This document shows, in pieces, positions 1-10,514 of a stretch of DNA of 21,590 nt; the first letter of the stretch is position 1, and each line of letters opens with the position of its first letter. The stretch is from positions 80,203,453 to 80,225,042 of the forward strand of contig CM044497.1 in NCBI GenBank assembly GCA_024364805.1, given 5' to 3'. Made by a program: the position numbers and the translations under genes. The notes under the pieces were generated by a model. It was given only the letters and a program-made list of their open reading frames with translations, was not told where the DNA came from and did not search any database. The DNA comes from Euprymna scolopes. Lineage: Eukaryota; Mollusca; Cephalopoda; Sepiida; Sepiolidae.

Positions 1-3000
1 AGACTGAGCATATAGCTCTCTTGCATTTTTTATTACTATTATTTGTTATATAGTAGTACTGTGTAATAAAAATTTATGAAAAGAACACAAAATTTAAAAA
101 TACATACCATATTTTATTTTATAATAATAATAATATTTATGAAATAAACACAAAAATTAGTAAATACGTACCATCTGTTATTTAATTATAGCAATATTGT
201 GTAATTAAAATACATGAAATGAACAAAAAAATGATTAAATACACACTGTCTGTTTTTTTGTAAAAGTAATACTGTAAAATTATGAAAAACAAAAAAATTA
301 ATAAATACATGCAATTCGTTGTTTTATAATAGTACTGCTGTTTAAAAATTTATAAAATGAAGACAAAAATAAAAAAATCTATACTATTTGTAATTTTATA
401 ATAATAACACTGTGTAATTAAAATTCATGAAATTAATAAAATAATTAATAAATATGTACCATCTGTTATTTTATAATAGTAATACCGTCTATTTAATTTA
501 TAAAAGGAACACAATTATGTATAATCTGGTATTTTATATTAGTAGTACTGCGTAATTTAAATTATGAAATGAACACAAATTAACAAATACATTGCATCTG
601 TTATTTTATAATAGTAATCCCGTTTAATTTTATTTTTTAAATGAACAAAAAATAATTAAATATATACCATCTGTTATTTAGAATAGTTATTCTGTATAAG
701 TCATATTTATTAAACGCACACATAAATTAATAAATACATACCATTTATTATTTTATAATACTAATTCTGTATAATTTATATTCATGGAATGAACACAAAA
801 ATTGATAAATACTTAATATGTATTATTTTATAATAGTATTACTGTGTAATAAAAATTTATAAAATAAAAACTAAAATTGATTTATACATACCATTTGTTA
901 TTTTATAATAATAATAATAATACTGTGTAATTAACATTTATAATATAAACACAAAAATTGATAAATACATACCATCTCATAATAGTAATACTGTGGAATT
1001 AAAATTTATGAAAAGAACATAAAATTAATAAATACATGCCATATATTATTTTATGATAGAAATACTGTGTAATAAAAATATATAGGAAGAGCACAAAAAT
1101 TAATAAATGGATACCATCTGTTATTTTATCTAATTAAAATTTTAGAAATGAACACAAAATTTTTAAATGCATACTAACTGTTATTTTGTAATAGTAATAC
1201 TATATAATTCATATTTATAAAATGAACACAAACATTTATAAATGCATATCTGTTATTTTTAGAATAGTTATTCTATCTAATTTTTTTACCAACTTTACAC
1301 AAAATTTAAAAAATACATAGAATCCGTTTTTATGATAGTAATTCTTTATAATTCATAATTAGGAAATAAACAAAAAATTAATGCAAACTATCTGTTATTT
1401 TAGAATAGTACTACTGTGTAATTAAAATTAAATGAACAAAAAAGTAATAAATACATACTATCTGTTATTTATAGTAGTTATTCAGTATAAGTCATATATC
1501 TAAAAAGAACATTGAAATTAATAAATACATATCATCTGTTATTTATAGTAGTAATATTGTGTAATTTAAATTTATGAAATGAACACAAAAATTAAAACTA
1601 CACAATACTCATTTTTATAATTGTAATTCTGTCTAATAAAATTTTTGGAAATAAACACAAAAATTAATAAATACATATTATCTGGTATTTTTTAACAGTA
1701 ATTTTGTATAATTTATATTTAAGAAATTTAATAATTTGCAATCCACATGTTTTTTTTTATAATATTAATACTCTCTAATTAAAATTGATTAAAAAAACAC
1801 AAAAATTCATGAATACATACCCTCTGTTATTTTATAATAGTAATTATGTATAATTACTATTTATAAAACGAACACAAAAATTAATAAATACATACCAGCT
1901 CTCATTTTTTTAAAATAGTTATTTTTTGTAATTAAAAATTCATGAAATGAACACAAAAGTACATACCATCTGTTATGTTATACTTGTGATACTGCGTTAT
2001 TAAAATTTACGAAATGAACCCAAAATAAATTTATAAATACCATCTGTTATTCTATAATAGTAAGATTGTGTAATTCTAATTCATGTAAAAAAACACAAAA
2101 AATAATAAATACATACTATTAATAGTAATACTGTGTAAATAAAGTTCTAAAATAAGTAAAAAAATAAATAAGTATATACCATCTATTATTTTACAATAGT
2201 AATACTGTGTAATGAATATTCATGTAATTAACACAAAAAGTAAATGGATACCATTATTTCATAGTAGTAATTTTAGACGATTTATTTTTATGAAATGAAC
2301 ATGAAAATTAATAAATGCCTACCATCTGTTATTTTCTAATAGTAATGTTATGCAATAAAAATGTGTGAAATAAACACAAAAATTTATAAATACATACGAT
2401 CAATTATTTTATAATAATATTAGTGTAATTAAAATTCATGAAAAGACCACCAAAATTAATAAATACATATGATCTGTGATTTTATAATAGTAATACTGTC
2501 TTTCTAATTAAAATTCATGAAATGGACACAAAGATTGATAAATGCATACTTTCTTATTATTTTATAATAGTAAGACCGTGTTATAAAATTTTATGAAAAG
2601 AACACAAATAATTTATGACATGAACACAAAAATTTATAAAAACCTACTATCTCTAATTTTATATTGTATAATTAAAATTTACGAAAACATAAAAATTGAT
2701 TAATATATACCATCTGTTATTTTTTAATAGTAATACTGTGTAATCAAAATTTATCAAAAGAACACAAAAATTTAATAAATACATACCATTTGTTCAGTTA
2801 TAATATTTATACTGTGGAAAAATCTTTGACATGAACGTAAACATAATTAAATACATACCATCTGTTATTTTATAATAGTCATTCTGTATAAATATTAAGT
2901 ATAAAATGAACACAAAATTAATAAATAAATAATTGCAATACTGTGTAATTAAAATTTAGGAAATGAACACAAAAATTAATTAATACATACCATCTGTTAT

Positions 3001-3058
3001 TTTATAAAAGTAGTACTGTATAATAAAAATTTATTGCATGAACACAAAAATTAATACA
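1..3058. repeat. ~74-bp AT-rich minisatellite array, left block
   Basis: About 40 diverged tandem units. Each unit carries, in order, cores such as AATACATACCATCTGTTATT, TATAATAGTAATACTG, TGTAATTAAAATTTATGAAA and TGAACACAAAAATT. Units in this block mostly read CCATCTG and differ from one another by many substitutions and small indels, so the block looks old. No reading frame runs through it and there is no sign of coding. It is the same family as the block at 4414-8734 and the stub at 10395-10514. The period comes from distances between successive CTGTTATT cores; the copy number is length divided by period. Confidence 0.93.
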
Positions 3059-3736
3059 TTTAGTCTGTCAGTGTAAAATATCGTAAAACAATCTTGTAAT
3101 AAACAAATAAGATTTATTCAGAAGTTGCAAGAGGTTATTTTTTGCAAATATTGTGTTAAGTCCATACCTAAAAAGATATTTACTAAAGTGATCTACTAAA
3201 TCTTGTCAGCACAAAAAATGTTATTAAAATTAACTTAGTCACAGTTGTGATTATTTTTAGCAAATTCTTAAAGACTTAGACATTTTTTTTCAACCCAGTG
3301 GGCCTTTTTTTTAATATCTTTGTAAAATAAATAAACAAGTTTATTTCTTTATTATTGAAATAAAAAAAAAACGAATTTAATCACTCACAACTTTCAGCCG
3401 AGAGTTTTTTTGCTTTTTTCAAATTAAATTTTACAGGTGACTTTTTTTTTTTAATTTTAATTTTGTAACAGATAGCAATGTAACACTAGAAAATCTTTTT
3501 AAAAAGTAGAATAAATCCCTGAAGACTGAAGCAATGTTTCCAATCCTGTGGGCTTTTTTTTGGGGGGGGGGACTAGTTTTCCTCACATTTAAAACTTTAG
3601 TGTCTAACTGCTCTCGCAGGGAAGCAAGTAAATAATTATCATTTTTAAAAAGTTATTTTAATTTTTTTAATAATATTGCATTAAGTTCCGTTTTATGGTA
3701 ACACGACTGATTGGTTTAAAAAATAAATAAATAAAA

Positions 3737-3942
3737 GGTTAACGTGCGCTGCTTGTTCAACCTGCAAAGGGTGTTTATTCTGAAAGTCATGAGATGGTTG
3801 AAAATAAGAAAATACCTTTCGGAATTACCACCTCCAACCTCTTCATGTTAAGAACGGCTATCAAAATAAAGACCCCTAACTTTCTCATGTTAAGAACGAA
3901 ATAAACACCCTTTGCAGGTTGGACAAACAGCACACATTGGTC
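3737..3942. mobile_element. Short inverted-repeat (MITE-like) element
   Basis: Arms at 3737-3779 and 3900-3942 (43 bp each) are inverted copies with about 36 of 43 positions matching. The inner core CAACCTGCAAAGGGTGTTTA is perfect. All seven differences are transitions, and two fall where one arm has CpG and the other TpG, as expected from methyl-CpG decay. The ~120-bp loop contains a 14-bp direct repeat, TCATGTTAAGAACG, at 3843-3856 and 3885-3898. I see no clear target-site duplication, so the class is undetermined. It could also be a foldback made by local inverted duplication. Confidence 0.6.
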
Positions 3943-4040
3943 AGGAAAAAAAAAAGAGCAAAGGAAATAATTTTTTAAAAGTTTTCTTAAACATTTCTTT
4001 TAATTTATATTACTGACTACTGCTAGGTGCTAGTTTTTTT

Positions 4041-4041
<1 letters not shown>

Positions 4042-4074
<33 letters not shown>
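4042..4074. repeat. Poly(T) tract, 33 nt
   Basis: Uninterrupted T run, preceded by seven more T and a single G (4034-4041). A tract of this length could be the poly(A) tail of a retroposed sequence lying to its right on the minus strand (about 4075-4400). I could not recognise a SINE, tRNA head or LINE 3' end there, so simple-repeat expansion is equally possible. Confidence 0.9.
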
Positions 4075-4078
<4 letters not shown>

Positions 4079-4283
4079 AAACTGGAGTAAAAAGATTCGG
4101 ATCAAGTAAAGATTAGATATCCCGTAGCAGACGACAAAGATAGGTGAACAATTTAAGGGACACCGGTTGTTTGACCTTGACATTGCCGTTGGTTGTTTGT
4201 AAACACATCAAATAGCAGACATATCTGAATGTTTGCGAGCAAGATCCTTTAAAAATATATTTACAAAACTTTTAAAACCCAGC

Positions 4284-4396
4284 ACGACTAAATGTCCAAT
4301 TCATTTGCTGCTGATTCAAGCTACCTTACACATTGTTTTTCTAAGACAAACAGCAGGAAAAGTCTGCCGTATAATGATCAGGAATAATTTAGTCGT
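4284..4396. repeat. Short inverted repeat near the right edge of the island
   Basis: ACGACTAAAT at 4284-4293 is perfectly inverted as ATTTAGTCGT at 4387-4396, about 93 bp apart. The pairing continues loosely outward by two bases. It could be the terminal repeat of a ~115-bp element, but no target duplication was seen. Confidence 0.35.
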
Positions 4397-5820
4397 ACAT
4401 ATTTAGTAAAACCGCAAAAGTTAATAAATACATACCATCTGTTATTTTATAATAGTCATTCTGTATAATTATTGAAATGAACACAAAAATTAATATGTAC
4501 CTTTTGTTATTTTATAATAGTCATTCTGTATAAATATACAGTATAAAATAAACACAAAAATTAATAAATACATACCATCTGTTATTTATAATAGTAATAC
4601 TGTGAAATTGAAATTTACGAAATGAACACAAAAATTAATAAATACATACCATCTATTATTTCATAATATGACTATTGCACAATTAACTAATATATTTGTA
4701 AAAGTGATTCTATATAATTCATATTTATGAATTGCACACCTAAATTATTAAATACATACCATCTGTAATTTTATAATAGTAATATTGTGCAATTAAAATT
4801 CATGAAATGGGCATAAAACTTACTATATGCATACCATCTGTTATTTATAATAGTAATTCTTTATAATTCATATTTATGAAATGAACACAGAAATAAATAC
4901 ATACCATCTGTTATTTAGAATAGTAGTATTGTGTAGTTAAAATTTGTGACAAGAACACAAAAATCAATAAATATATGAATCTGTTATTTAAGATAGTAAT
5001 ATTGTATAGTTCATATTGATAACATATTTATAATATATTTATAGTTGTATAGTTCATATTGATAACACCTAAATTACCAAATACATACAATCTGTTATTT
5101 TGTATTGGCAATACTGTAAAAAGAGAATTTATGAAATGAATATAAAAATTAATACATTCCATTTGTTATTCTACATTAGTAATACTGTGTAATTAAAATT
5201 TATAAAATAAATACAAAACTTAATAAAAAAAAAATACGATCTGTTATTTTATAACAGTAATACTGTGTAATTAAATTTTATGAAATGAACACAAAAATGA
5301 ATGACTACAAACAATCTGTTATTTTATAATAGTAATACTGAGTAATTAATACTCATGAAATGAACACAAAAATGAATAAATACATAGAATCGGTTTTTTT
5401 TAATAGTAATACTGTGTAATTAAAAGTTATGAAATAAACAGAAAATGAATAAATACATACAATCTGTTGTTTTATAATAGTAATACTGTGTAATTTATAT
5501 TCATGAAATGAACACAAAATAAATAAATAGATACAATCTCTAATCGTATATCAGTAATAGTGTGTACTTAAAATTCATGAAATGAACAAAAAATTAATCA
5601 GTGCATATAATCTGTTATTTTATAATAGTACTACTGTGTACTTAAAGTTTATGAAATGAACACAAAATGAATAAATAGATACAGTCTGTTATTTTATAAT
5701 AGTAATACTGTGTACAAAGATTTATAAAATGAAAACAAAATGAATACATGCATACAATCCGTTATTGTATAATAGTAATATTGTATAATTAAAATTCATG
5801 AAATGGACACAAAATGAATA

Positions 5821-6130
5821 AATACATACAATCTGTTATTTTATAATAGTAATACTGTGTAATAAAAATTCATAAAATGAAAAGAGAAATGAATAAATCC
5901 AAACAATCTGTTATTGTATAATAGTAATACCGTGTAATTAAAATTCATGAAATGAACAGAAAAATGAATAAATACATACCATCTGTTATTTTATAATAGT
6001 AATACACTGTAATTAAAATGTATTAAATGAACACAAAATGAATAAATACATGCAATCTGTTATTTATAATAGTAATACTGTGTAATTAAATTTTATGAAA
6101 GGAACACAAAAATAAATAAATATATACAAT
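5821..6130. repeat. Higher-order duplicate block within the array, copy 1
   Basis: This block of about four units recurs at 7221-7530, offset by exactly 1,400 bp. From 5875 to 6130 I count one mismatch in 256 bp; the first ~54 bp hold a few more. The block has private variants (AATCCAAACAATCTG, TAATACCGTG, TAATACACTG) not seen together elsewhere, so the two copies descend from one recent event and not from general similarity among units. Confidence 0.9.
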
Positions 6131-7220
6131 CTGTTATTTTATAATAGGAATACAGTGTAATTAAAATTAATGAAATGAACACAAAATGAATAAATACATA
6201 CAATCTGTTATTTTATAATAGTAATACTGTGTAATTTATTTTTATGAAATGAAGACAAAATTAATAAATACATACAATCTGTTATTTTATAATTGTAATA
6301 CTATGTAATTAAAATGTATTAAATTAACGCAATGAATATATACATACAATCTATAATTTTATAATATTAATACTGTGTAATTAAAATTTATGAAAGAACA
6401 CAAAATTAATAAATACGATCAATTATTTTATAATAGTAATACTGCATAATTAATGAAGTGAACATAAAATGAATAAGATACATACAATCTGTTATTTTAT
6501 AATAGTAATACTCTGTTTTTAAAATGTATGAAATGAACACAAAATGAATAACTACATACAGTCTGTTAAGTTATAATAGTAATATTGTGTAATTAAACGT
6601 TATGAAAGGAATACAAATTTAATATATATATACAATCTGTTATTTTATAATAGTAATACTGTGTAATTAAAATTTATGAAATGAACACAAAATTAATAAA
6701 TGCATACAATCTCTTATTTTATAATAGTAATAATGTGTAAATATAATTTATGATATGAATATGAACACAAAAGTGGATAAATACATGCCATCTATTTTAT
6801 AATAGTAATACTGCGTAATTTCTATACATGCAATTAACACAAAAATGAATAAATACATACAATCTGTTATTTTACAATAGTAATACTGTGTAATTAAAAT
6901 ATATGAAATGACCACAAATATGAATAAATACGTACAATCTGTTATGTTATAGTAATACTATGCAATTACAATTTATGAAAGGAACACAAATAAATAAATA
7001 CATACGTCTCTTAATTTATAATAATAACACTGTGTAATTTATAATAATGAAATTAACACAAAAATGAATAAATACATACAATCTGTTATTTGATGATAAT
7101 AAGAATACTGTGTAATTAAGTGTATGAAATGAACACAAAAGTAATAAATACATACAATCTGTTATTTTATGCTAGTAATAGTGTATAATAAAAATTCATA
7201 AAATGAACACAAAATTACTA

Positions 7221-7530
7221 AATACATACAATCTATTATTTTATAATAGTAATACTGCGTAATAAAAATTTGTAAAATGAAAAGAGAAATGAATAAATCC
7301 AAACAATCTGTTATTGTATAATAGTAATACCGTGTAATTAAAATTCATGAAATGAACAGAAAAATGAATAAATACATACCATCTGTTATTTTATAATAGT
7401 AATACACTGTAATTAAAATGTATTAAATGAACACAAAATGAATAAATACATGCAATCTGTTATTTATAATAGTAATACTGTGTAATTAAATTTTATGAAA
7501 GGAACACAAAAATTAATAAATATATACAAT
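7221..7530. repeat. Higher-order duplicate block within the array, copy 2
   Basis: Partner of 5821-6130, in direct orientation. After 7530 the two copies diverge at once (CTGTTATT versus ATCTTATT), which marks the right edge of the exchanged or duplicated tract. Confidence 0.9.
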
Positions 7531-8857
7531 ATCTTATTTTATACTACTGCTGAGTAATTAAAATTTATGAAATGGACAAAAAATGAATACATGCATACAA
7601 TCTGTTATTTTATAATAGTAATACTGTGTAATTTATTTTTATGAAATGAACTCAAAATAAATAAATACATACACTCTATTATTTTATAATACTTATACTG
7701 TGTAATTAAAATTTGTGAATGAACACAAAATAAATAAATACATACAATCTATTATTTTATAATAGTAATAATCTGTAATTAAAGGGAATAAATATATACA
7801 ATATGTTATTTTATAATAGTAATACTGTGTAATTTATATTCATGAAATGAACACAAAAAGAAAAAATACATACAATCTGTTATTTTATAATAGTAAAACT
7901 GTGTACTTTATATTTATAAAATAAACACTAAATTAATAAATACATGCATACAATCTGTTATTGTAAAATAGTAATACTGTGTAATTAAAATTCATGAAAT
8001 GAACACAGAAATGAATAAATGCATACAATCTGTTATTTTACAATAGTAATACTGTGTAATTTATATTTATGATGTGAACACAAAACGAATAAATACATAC
8101 AATCTTTTATTTTAATAGTAATAATGTGTAATTAAAATTTGTGAAATGAACAGAAAAATGAATGAATACATACAATCTGTTATTTTATAATAGTAATACT
8201 GTGTAATTTATATTTGATATGAACACAAAATTAATAAATACATACAATCTGTTATTTTATAATAGTAGGACTGTGTAATTTATATTTATGAAATAACCAC
8301 AAAATGAATAAATACATACAATCTGTTTTTTTATAATAGTAATACTGTGTAATTAAAATTTATGAAATGAACACAAAATTAATAAATGCATACAATCTCT
8401 TATTTTATAATAGTAATACTGTAATTAATACTTATGAAATGAACAAAAAATGAATAATTACATACGATCTGTTATTTTATTATAGTGTAATAATGTGTAA
8501 TTATAATTTATGATATAAACACAAAAATTAATTAATACTTATAATCTGGTATTTTATAATAGTAATACTGTGTAATTAAAATTCATGATATGAACACAAA
8601 ATGAATAAATATATACAATCTGTTATTTTATAATAGTAATGCTCTGTAATTTATATTCATGAAATGAACACAAAAATTAATAAATGCATGCTCTTTAGTA
8701 TTTTATTACAGTAATTCTCTATATACACATTTTCTTTAGGAGACATGCTTCCCAACACTCTGGAAAACCTCATCACTCTGTCCTGTATTTAAAAATTCAG
8801 GTGGTTGGTCATCTTCCACTCAGTACAAACCAATCAGTTACCTGTGTGTCATGAGTA

Positions 8858-9019
8858 GGTCTATGATGAAAGAATATTCATTTTATTATTTTGACTTTCG
8901 TGTATATATTAGTTAATATCTTATATGGTTTTAAATAGTGATGTGAGTCTCGATTGATTAACTCTGTGTCAGGTATATACTCGAGAGTCAAAACAATGAT
9001 ATTTTATGTCATAAACGTA
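8858..9019. mobile_element. 162-bp MITE nested in LINE copy 1, 10-bp target-site duplication
   Basis: GTCATGAGTA occurs at 8848-8857 and again at 9020-9029. Removing the 162 bp plus one repeat restores the LINE alignment exactly: SYLCVMS joins KILESV, as in SLFPLFAKIFETL of copy 3, with no residue gained or lost. The ends form imperfect inverted repeats of about 45 bp (left TTTTGACTTTCGTGTATATA at about 8890, right inverse TTTTGACTCTCGAGTATATA). A 9-11 bp duplication with long TIRs is typical of Mutator-like (MULE) elements; the family assignment is inference. No coding capacity. Confidence 0.82.
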
Positions 9020-9095
9020 GTCATGAGTAAGATATTGGAATCTGTTAGTTAGAGAAGTAGTTAACCACCTCAGCAAAAATTACCTACTCAGTGAC

Positions 9096-9398
9096 ATGCA
9101 ATATGCCAGATCTACAGCTGTTCTAGCAGTAATATCTAACACGATTAGTGAATCTCTCGATGGGAACCTCATTTCTAATGCAATTGCTCTTGATATATTA
9201 AAAGCCTTTTTTAGGGTGTGGCATAAAAGTTTACTACACAAGATTGCCAGCTACAAAATAATCAAAAATGTCTTAATTATTAAATCATTTCTCTCTGATA
9301 GGTTTATAAGACTAGTGGTAGATGGGCAAAAATCAGGAGTTCACAGTATTAATGCTAACATCCCTCAGGCTCCATCCTTGGCCAAACTCTTTTTCTGA
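9096..9398 (+). pseudogene. Reverse-transcriptase palm fragment of LINE copy 1
   Basis: A 100-residue open stretch within LINE copy 1. It aligns with the reverse-transcriptase fingers and palm: ARSTAVLAVISNTISES, then ALDILKAFFRVWHKSLL (motif A, with the second Asp of the usual FDKVW replaced), then SFLSDRFIRLVVDGQKSG and NANIPQAPS (damaged motif B, normally NAGVPQGS). The catalytic YADD region follows in another frame. It keeps the segment between RST and motif A that copy 3 has lost. Its initiator ATG is not a real start; the frame simply opens there. It cannot encode an active enzyme. Confidence 0.8.
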
Positions 9399-10394
9399 TC
9401 TTCAGCAACGATCTCCCAAATTACATTCTTAGATCATTGGTAGATATTTATGTTGACGCACTACCATCTATGGAAACACTTCAAAGGCCAAAAATAACCA
9501 AGATCTCTCTGATGCTCTCTCTGTTGATCTTGGGCACATAGTGCAATGAGGAAAAAAGTGACTGGTTAATTTTAATGCATCTAAAACCAAGCTTCTCTCT
9601 TTCCATCATCAACACTCTGGCCCCGATAGAAATGAATGCCTCTTGTTTTGAGTATGCTCCATGTTTTGACAAGGTTCTTGGTCTGACTTTTACTCCTGAT
9701 CTGAAATGAAGCACATACATCAAATTCATTGTGAAAATCACTGGAAAAATGATTGGATTATGCTACCGCTCCAGCAGATATCTCACTACGAATGTAATCC
9801 TCTACCTATATAAGAGCAGAGTACATACTAGGATGGAGTCCTGTTGCCACATCTGAACAGGAGCTGCTTGGAGCACCCTATCCTGCCTTAAGAGAGTTCA
9901 AAACCGACTTTGTAACTTTATAGGTGTTACCCATTTCTCTTGCCTGCAACCTCTTTCCCACAGAAAAGATGTTGTAAGCCTGTCTGTTCTATCATTATTT
10001 CCATGGCAAGTACTCATCTGAACTTCAGTCTATGCCCCACCCCTGCCAATCTTTCACAAAAAACACTTGTCTCTCCAAAACTACCCTCAATACTTACCCC
10101 ACTCTTTATCAGTGCCTATACCTAAATGTGGATTCCATGAAGAAAGCTTCTTTTCTAGAACTGCCTGCCTGTGGAACTCTGTTTCACTGGTCTGCTTTCC
10201 AGCTGACTATGCCATCTTCAAGTCCAACATAAACAAGTTCTTCTTAAACCGTTCTCTTAAATAATCTAGTTGTACCAAATCTCCACTACTAACAATTACT
10301 AGCTTTTTGTCGCAACGACTACTGTACACACATTAATCCTTATCCTTGAGTGACCTCTGGACATTGATAAGTAGTGATCCCTTTGTAAAAAAAA

Positions 10395-10514
10395 TCATAA
10401 AATTTATAAAATGAAAACAAAAATTAATATATATATATATATATATCATTCATCATTTTGAAATAGTAATACTGTGTAATTTATAATATTTTTGAAATAA
10501 ACATCAAATACATA
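10395..10514. repeat. Minisatellite resumption after LINE copy 1
   Basis: Sequence such as AAATTTATAAAATGAAAAC, AATAGTAATACTGTGTAATT and ATAAACATCAAATACATA continues the 74-bp array after the LINE, covering roughly one and a half units. An (AT)10 tract lies at 10427-10446. The left array ends around the TATAATTCATATTT part of the unit and this stub restarts at ATTTATAAAATG, so the phase is nearly continuous across the 1.66-kb insertion. The stub ends where the mariner-type element begins. Confidence 0.8.

Larger units (their letters stand above)
3059..4413. other. Non-repetitive island interrupting the minisatellite
   Basis: The 74-bp repeat stops near 3058 and restarts near 4414; nothing between matches it. 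Both junctions carry the same part of the unit (left ACAAAAATTAATACAT at 3042-3057, right GCAAAAGTTAATAAATACAT from 4414). This would fit an insertion with a ~15-18 bp target duplication, although array phase could also produce it. Inside are a 206-bp inverted-repeat element, a 33-nt poly(T), a short inverted repeat (4284-4396) and two loosely similar segments (about 3258-3310 and 3512-3560) that share CAGTGGGC or TGTGGGC followed by a T run. I see no protein-coding frame of useful length on either strand and cannot name a family for the whole island. Confidence 0.7.
4414..8734. repeat. ~74-bp AT-rich minisatellite array, right block
   Basis: About 58 tandem units of the same family as 1-3058. 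Successive cores at about 5461, 5535, 5609, 5683 and 5756 are 73-74 bp apart. Up to about 5080 the units read CCATCTG like the left block. From about 5080 to 8700 most read CAATCTG and are more alike, which suggests a later amplification of one variant. A block within it is duplicated at an exact 1,400-bp offset. The array ends at 8734, where LINE copy 1 begins in mid-unit. Non-coding. Confidence 0.95.
8735..10394 (+). mobile_element. LINE copy 1: 5'-truncated non-LTR retrotransposon inserted in the minisatellite
   Basis: This is the 3' part of a non-LTR retrotransposon of the CR1/Jockey/I type (clade not settled). Translated pieces run in family order: an ETCFPTLWK...CPVFKNSGG segment (8740-8815, like CFPNSWK...PVYKNSGE in copy 3), the palm region with LDILKAFFRVWHKSLL (about 9188), a YVDA remnant at the catalytic FADD box (about 9445-9463), FNASKTKLLSF (about 9572), LGLTFTPDLK (about 9680), MESCCHI (about 9833), and a tail with SFFSRTACLWNS (about 10150) ending KFFLNRSLK-stop at 10264. 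A ~130-bp 3' UTR follows. Stops and frameshifts break it, the motif-A FDKVW has become FFRVW and the YADD-type box is damaged, so it is dead. Array sequence lies on both sides, so it inserted into the satellite. A MITE interrupts it at 8858-9019. Confidence 0.88.

Noticed and set aside
4109-4126. ATTAGATATCCCGTAG, similar to the conserved small-subunit rRNA motif ATTAGATACCC
   Set aside because: The flanking sequence does not match 12S/16S rRNA on either side; the short match is likely chance.
1-8734. Resemblance of the regular 74-bp repeats to a CRISPR array
   Set aside because: The whole unit repeats and diverges with no unique spacers, the DNA is eukaryotic in character and no cas-like genes are present. 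It is a minisatellite.
9481-9741. Minus-strand open frame opposite LINE copy 1
   Set aside because: It is antisense to recognisable LINE coding sequence and resembles nothing.
9940-10264. Three overlapping short open frames
   Set aside because: Only the frame ending KFFLNRSLK is genuine, as the LINE copy 1 tail; the others are shadows of it.
10427-10446. (AT)10 tract as a possible cruciform or origin element
   Set aside because: A plain dinucleotide expansion within the array stub; nothing else supports a function.
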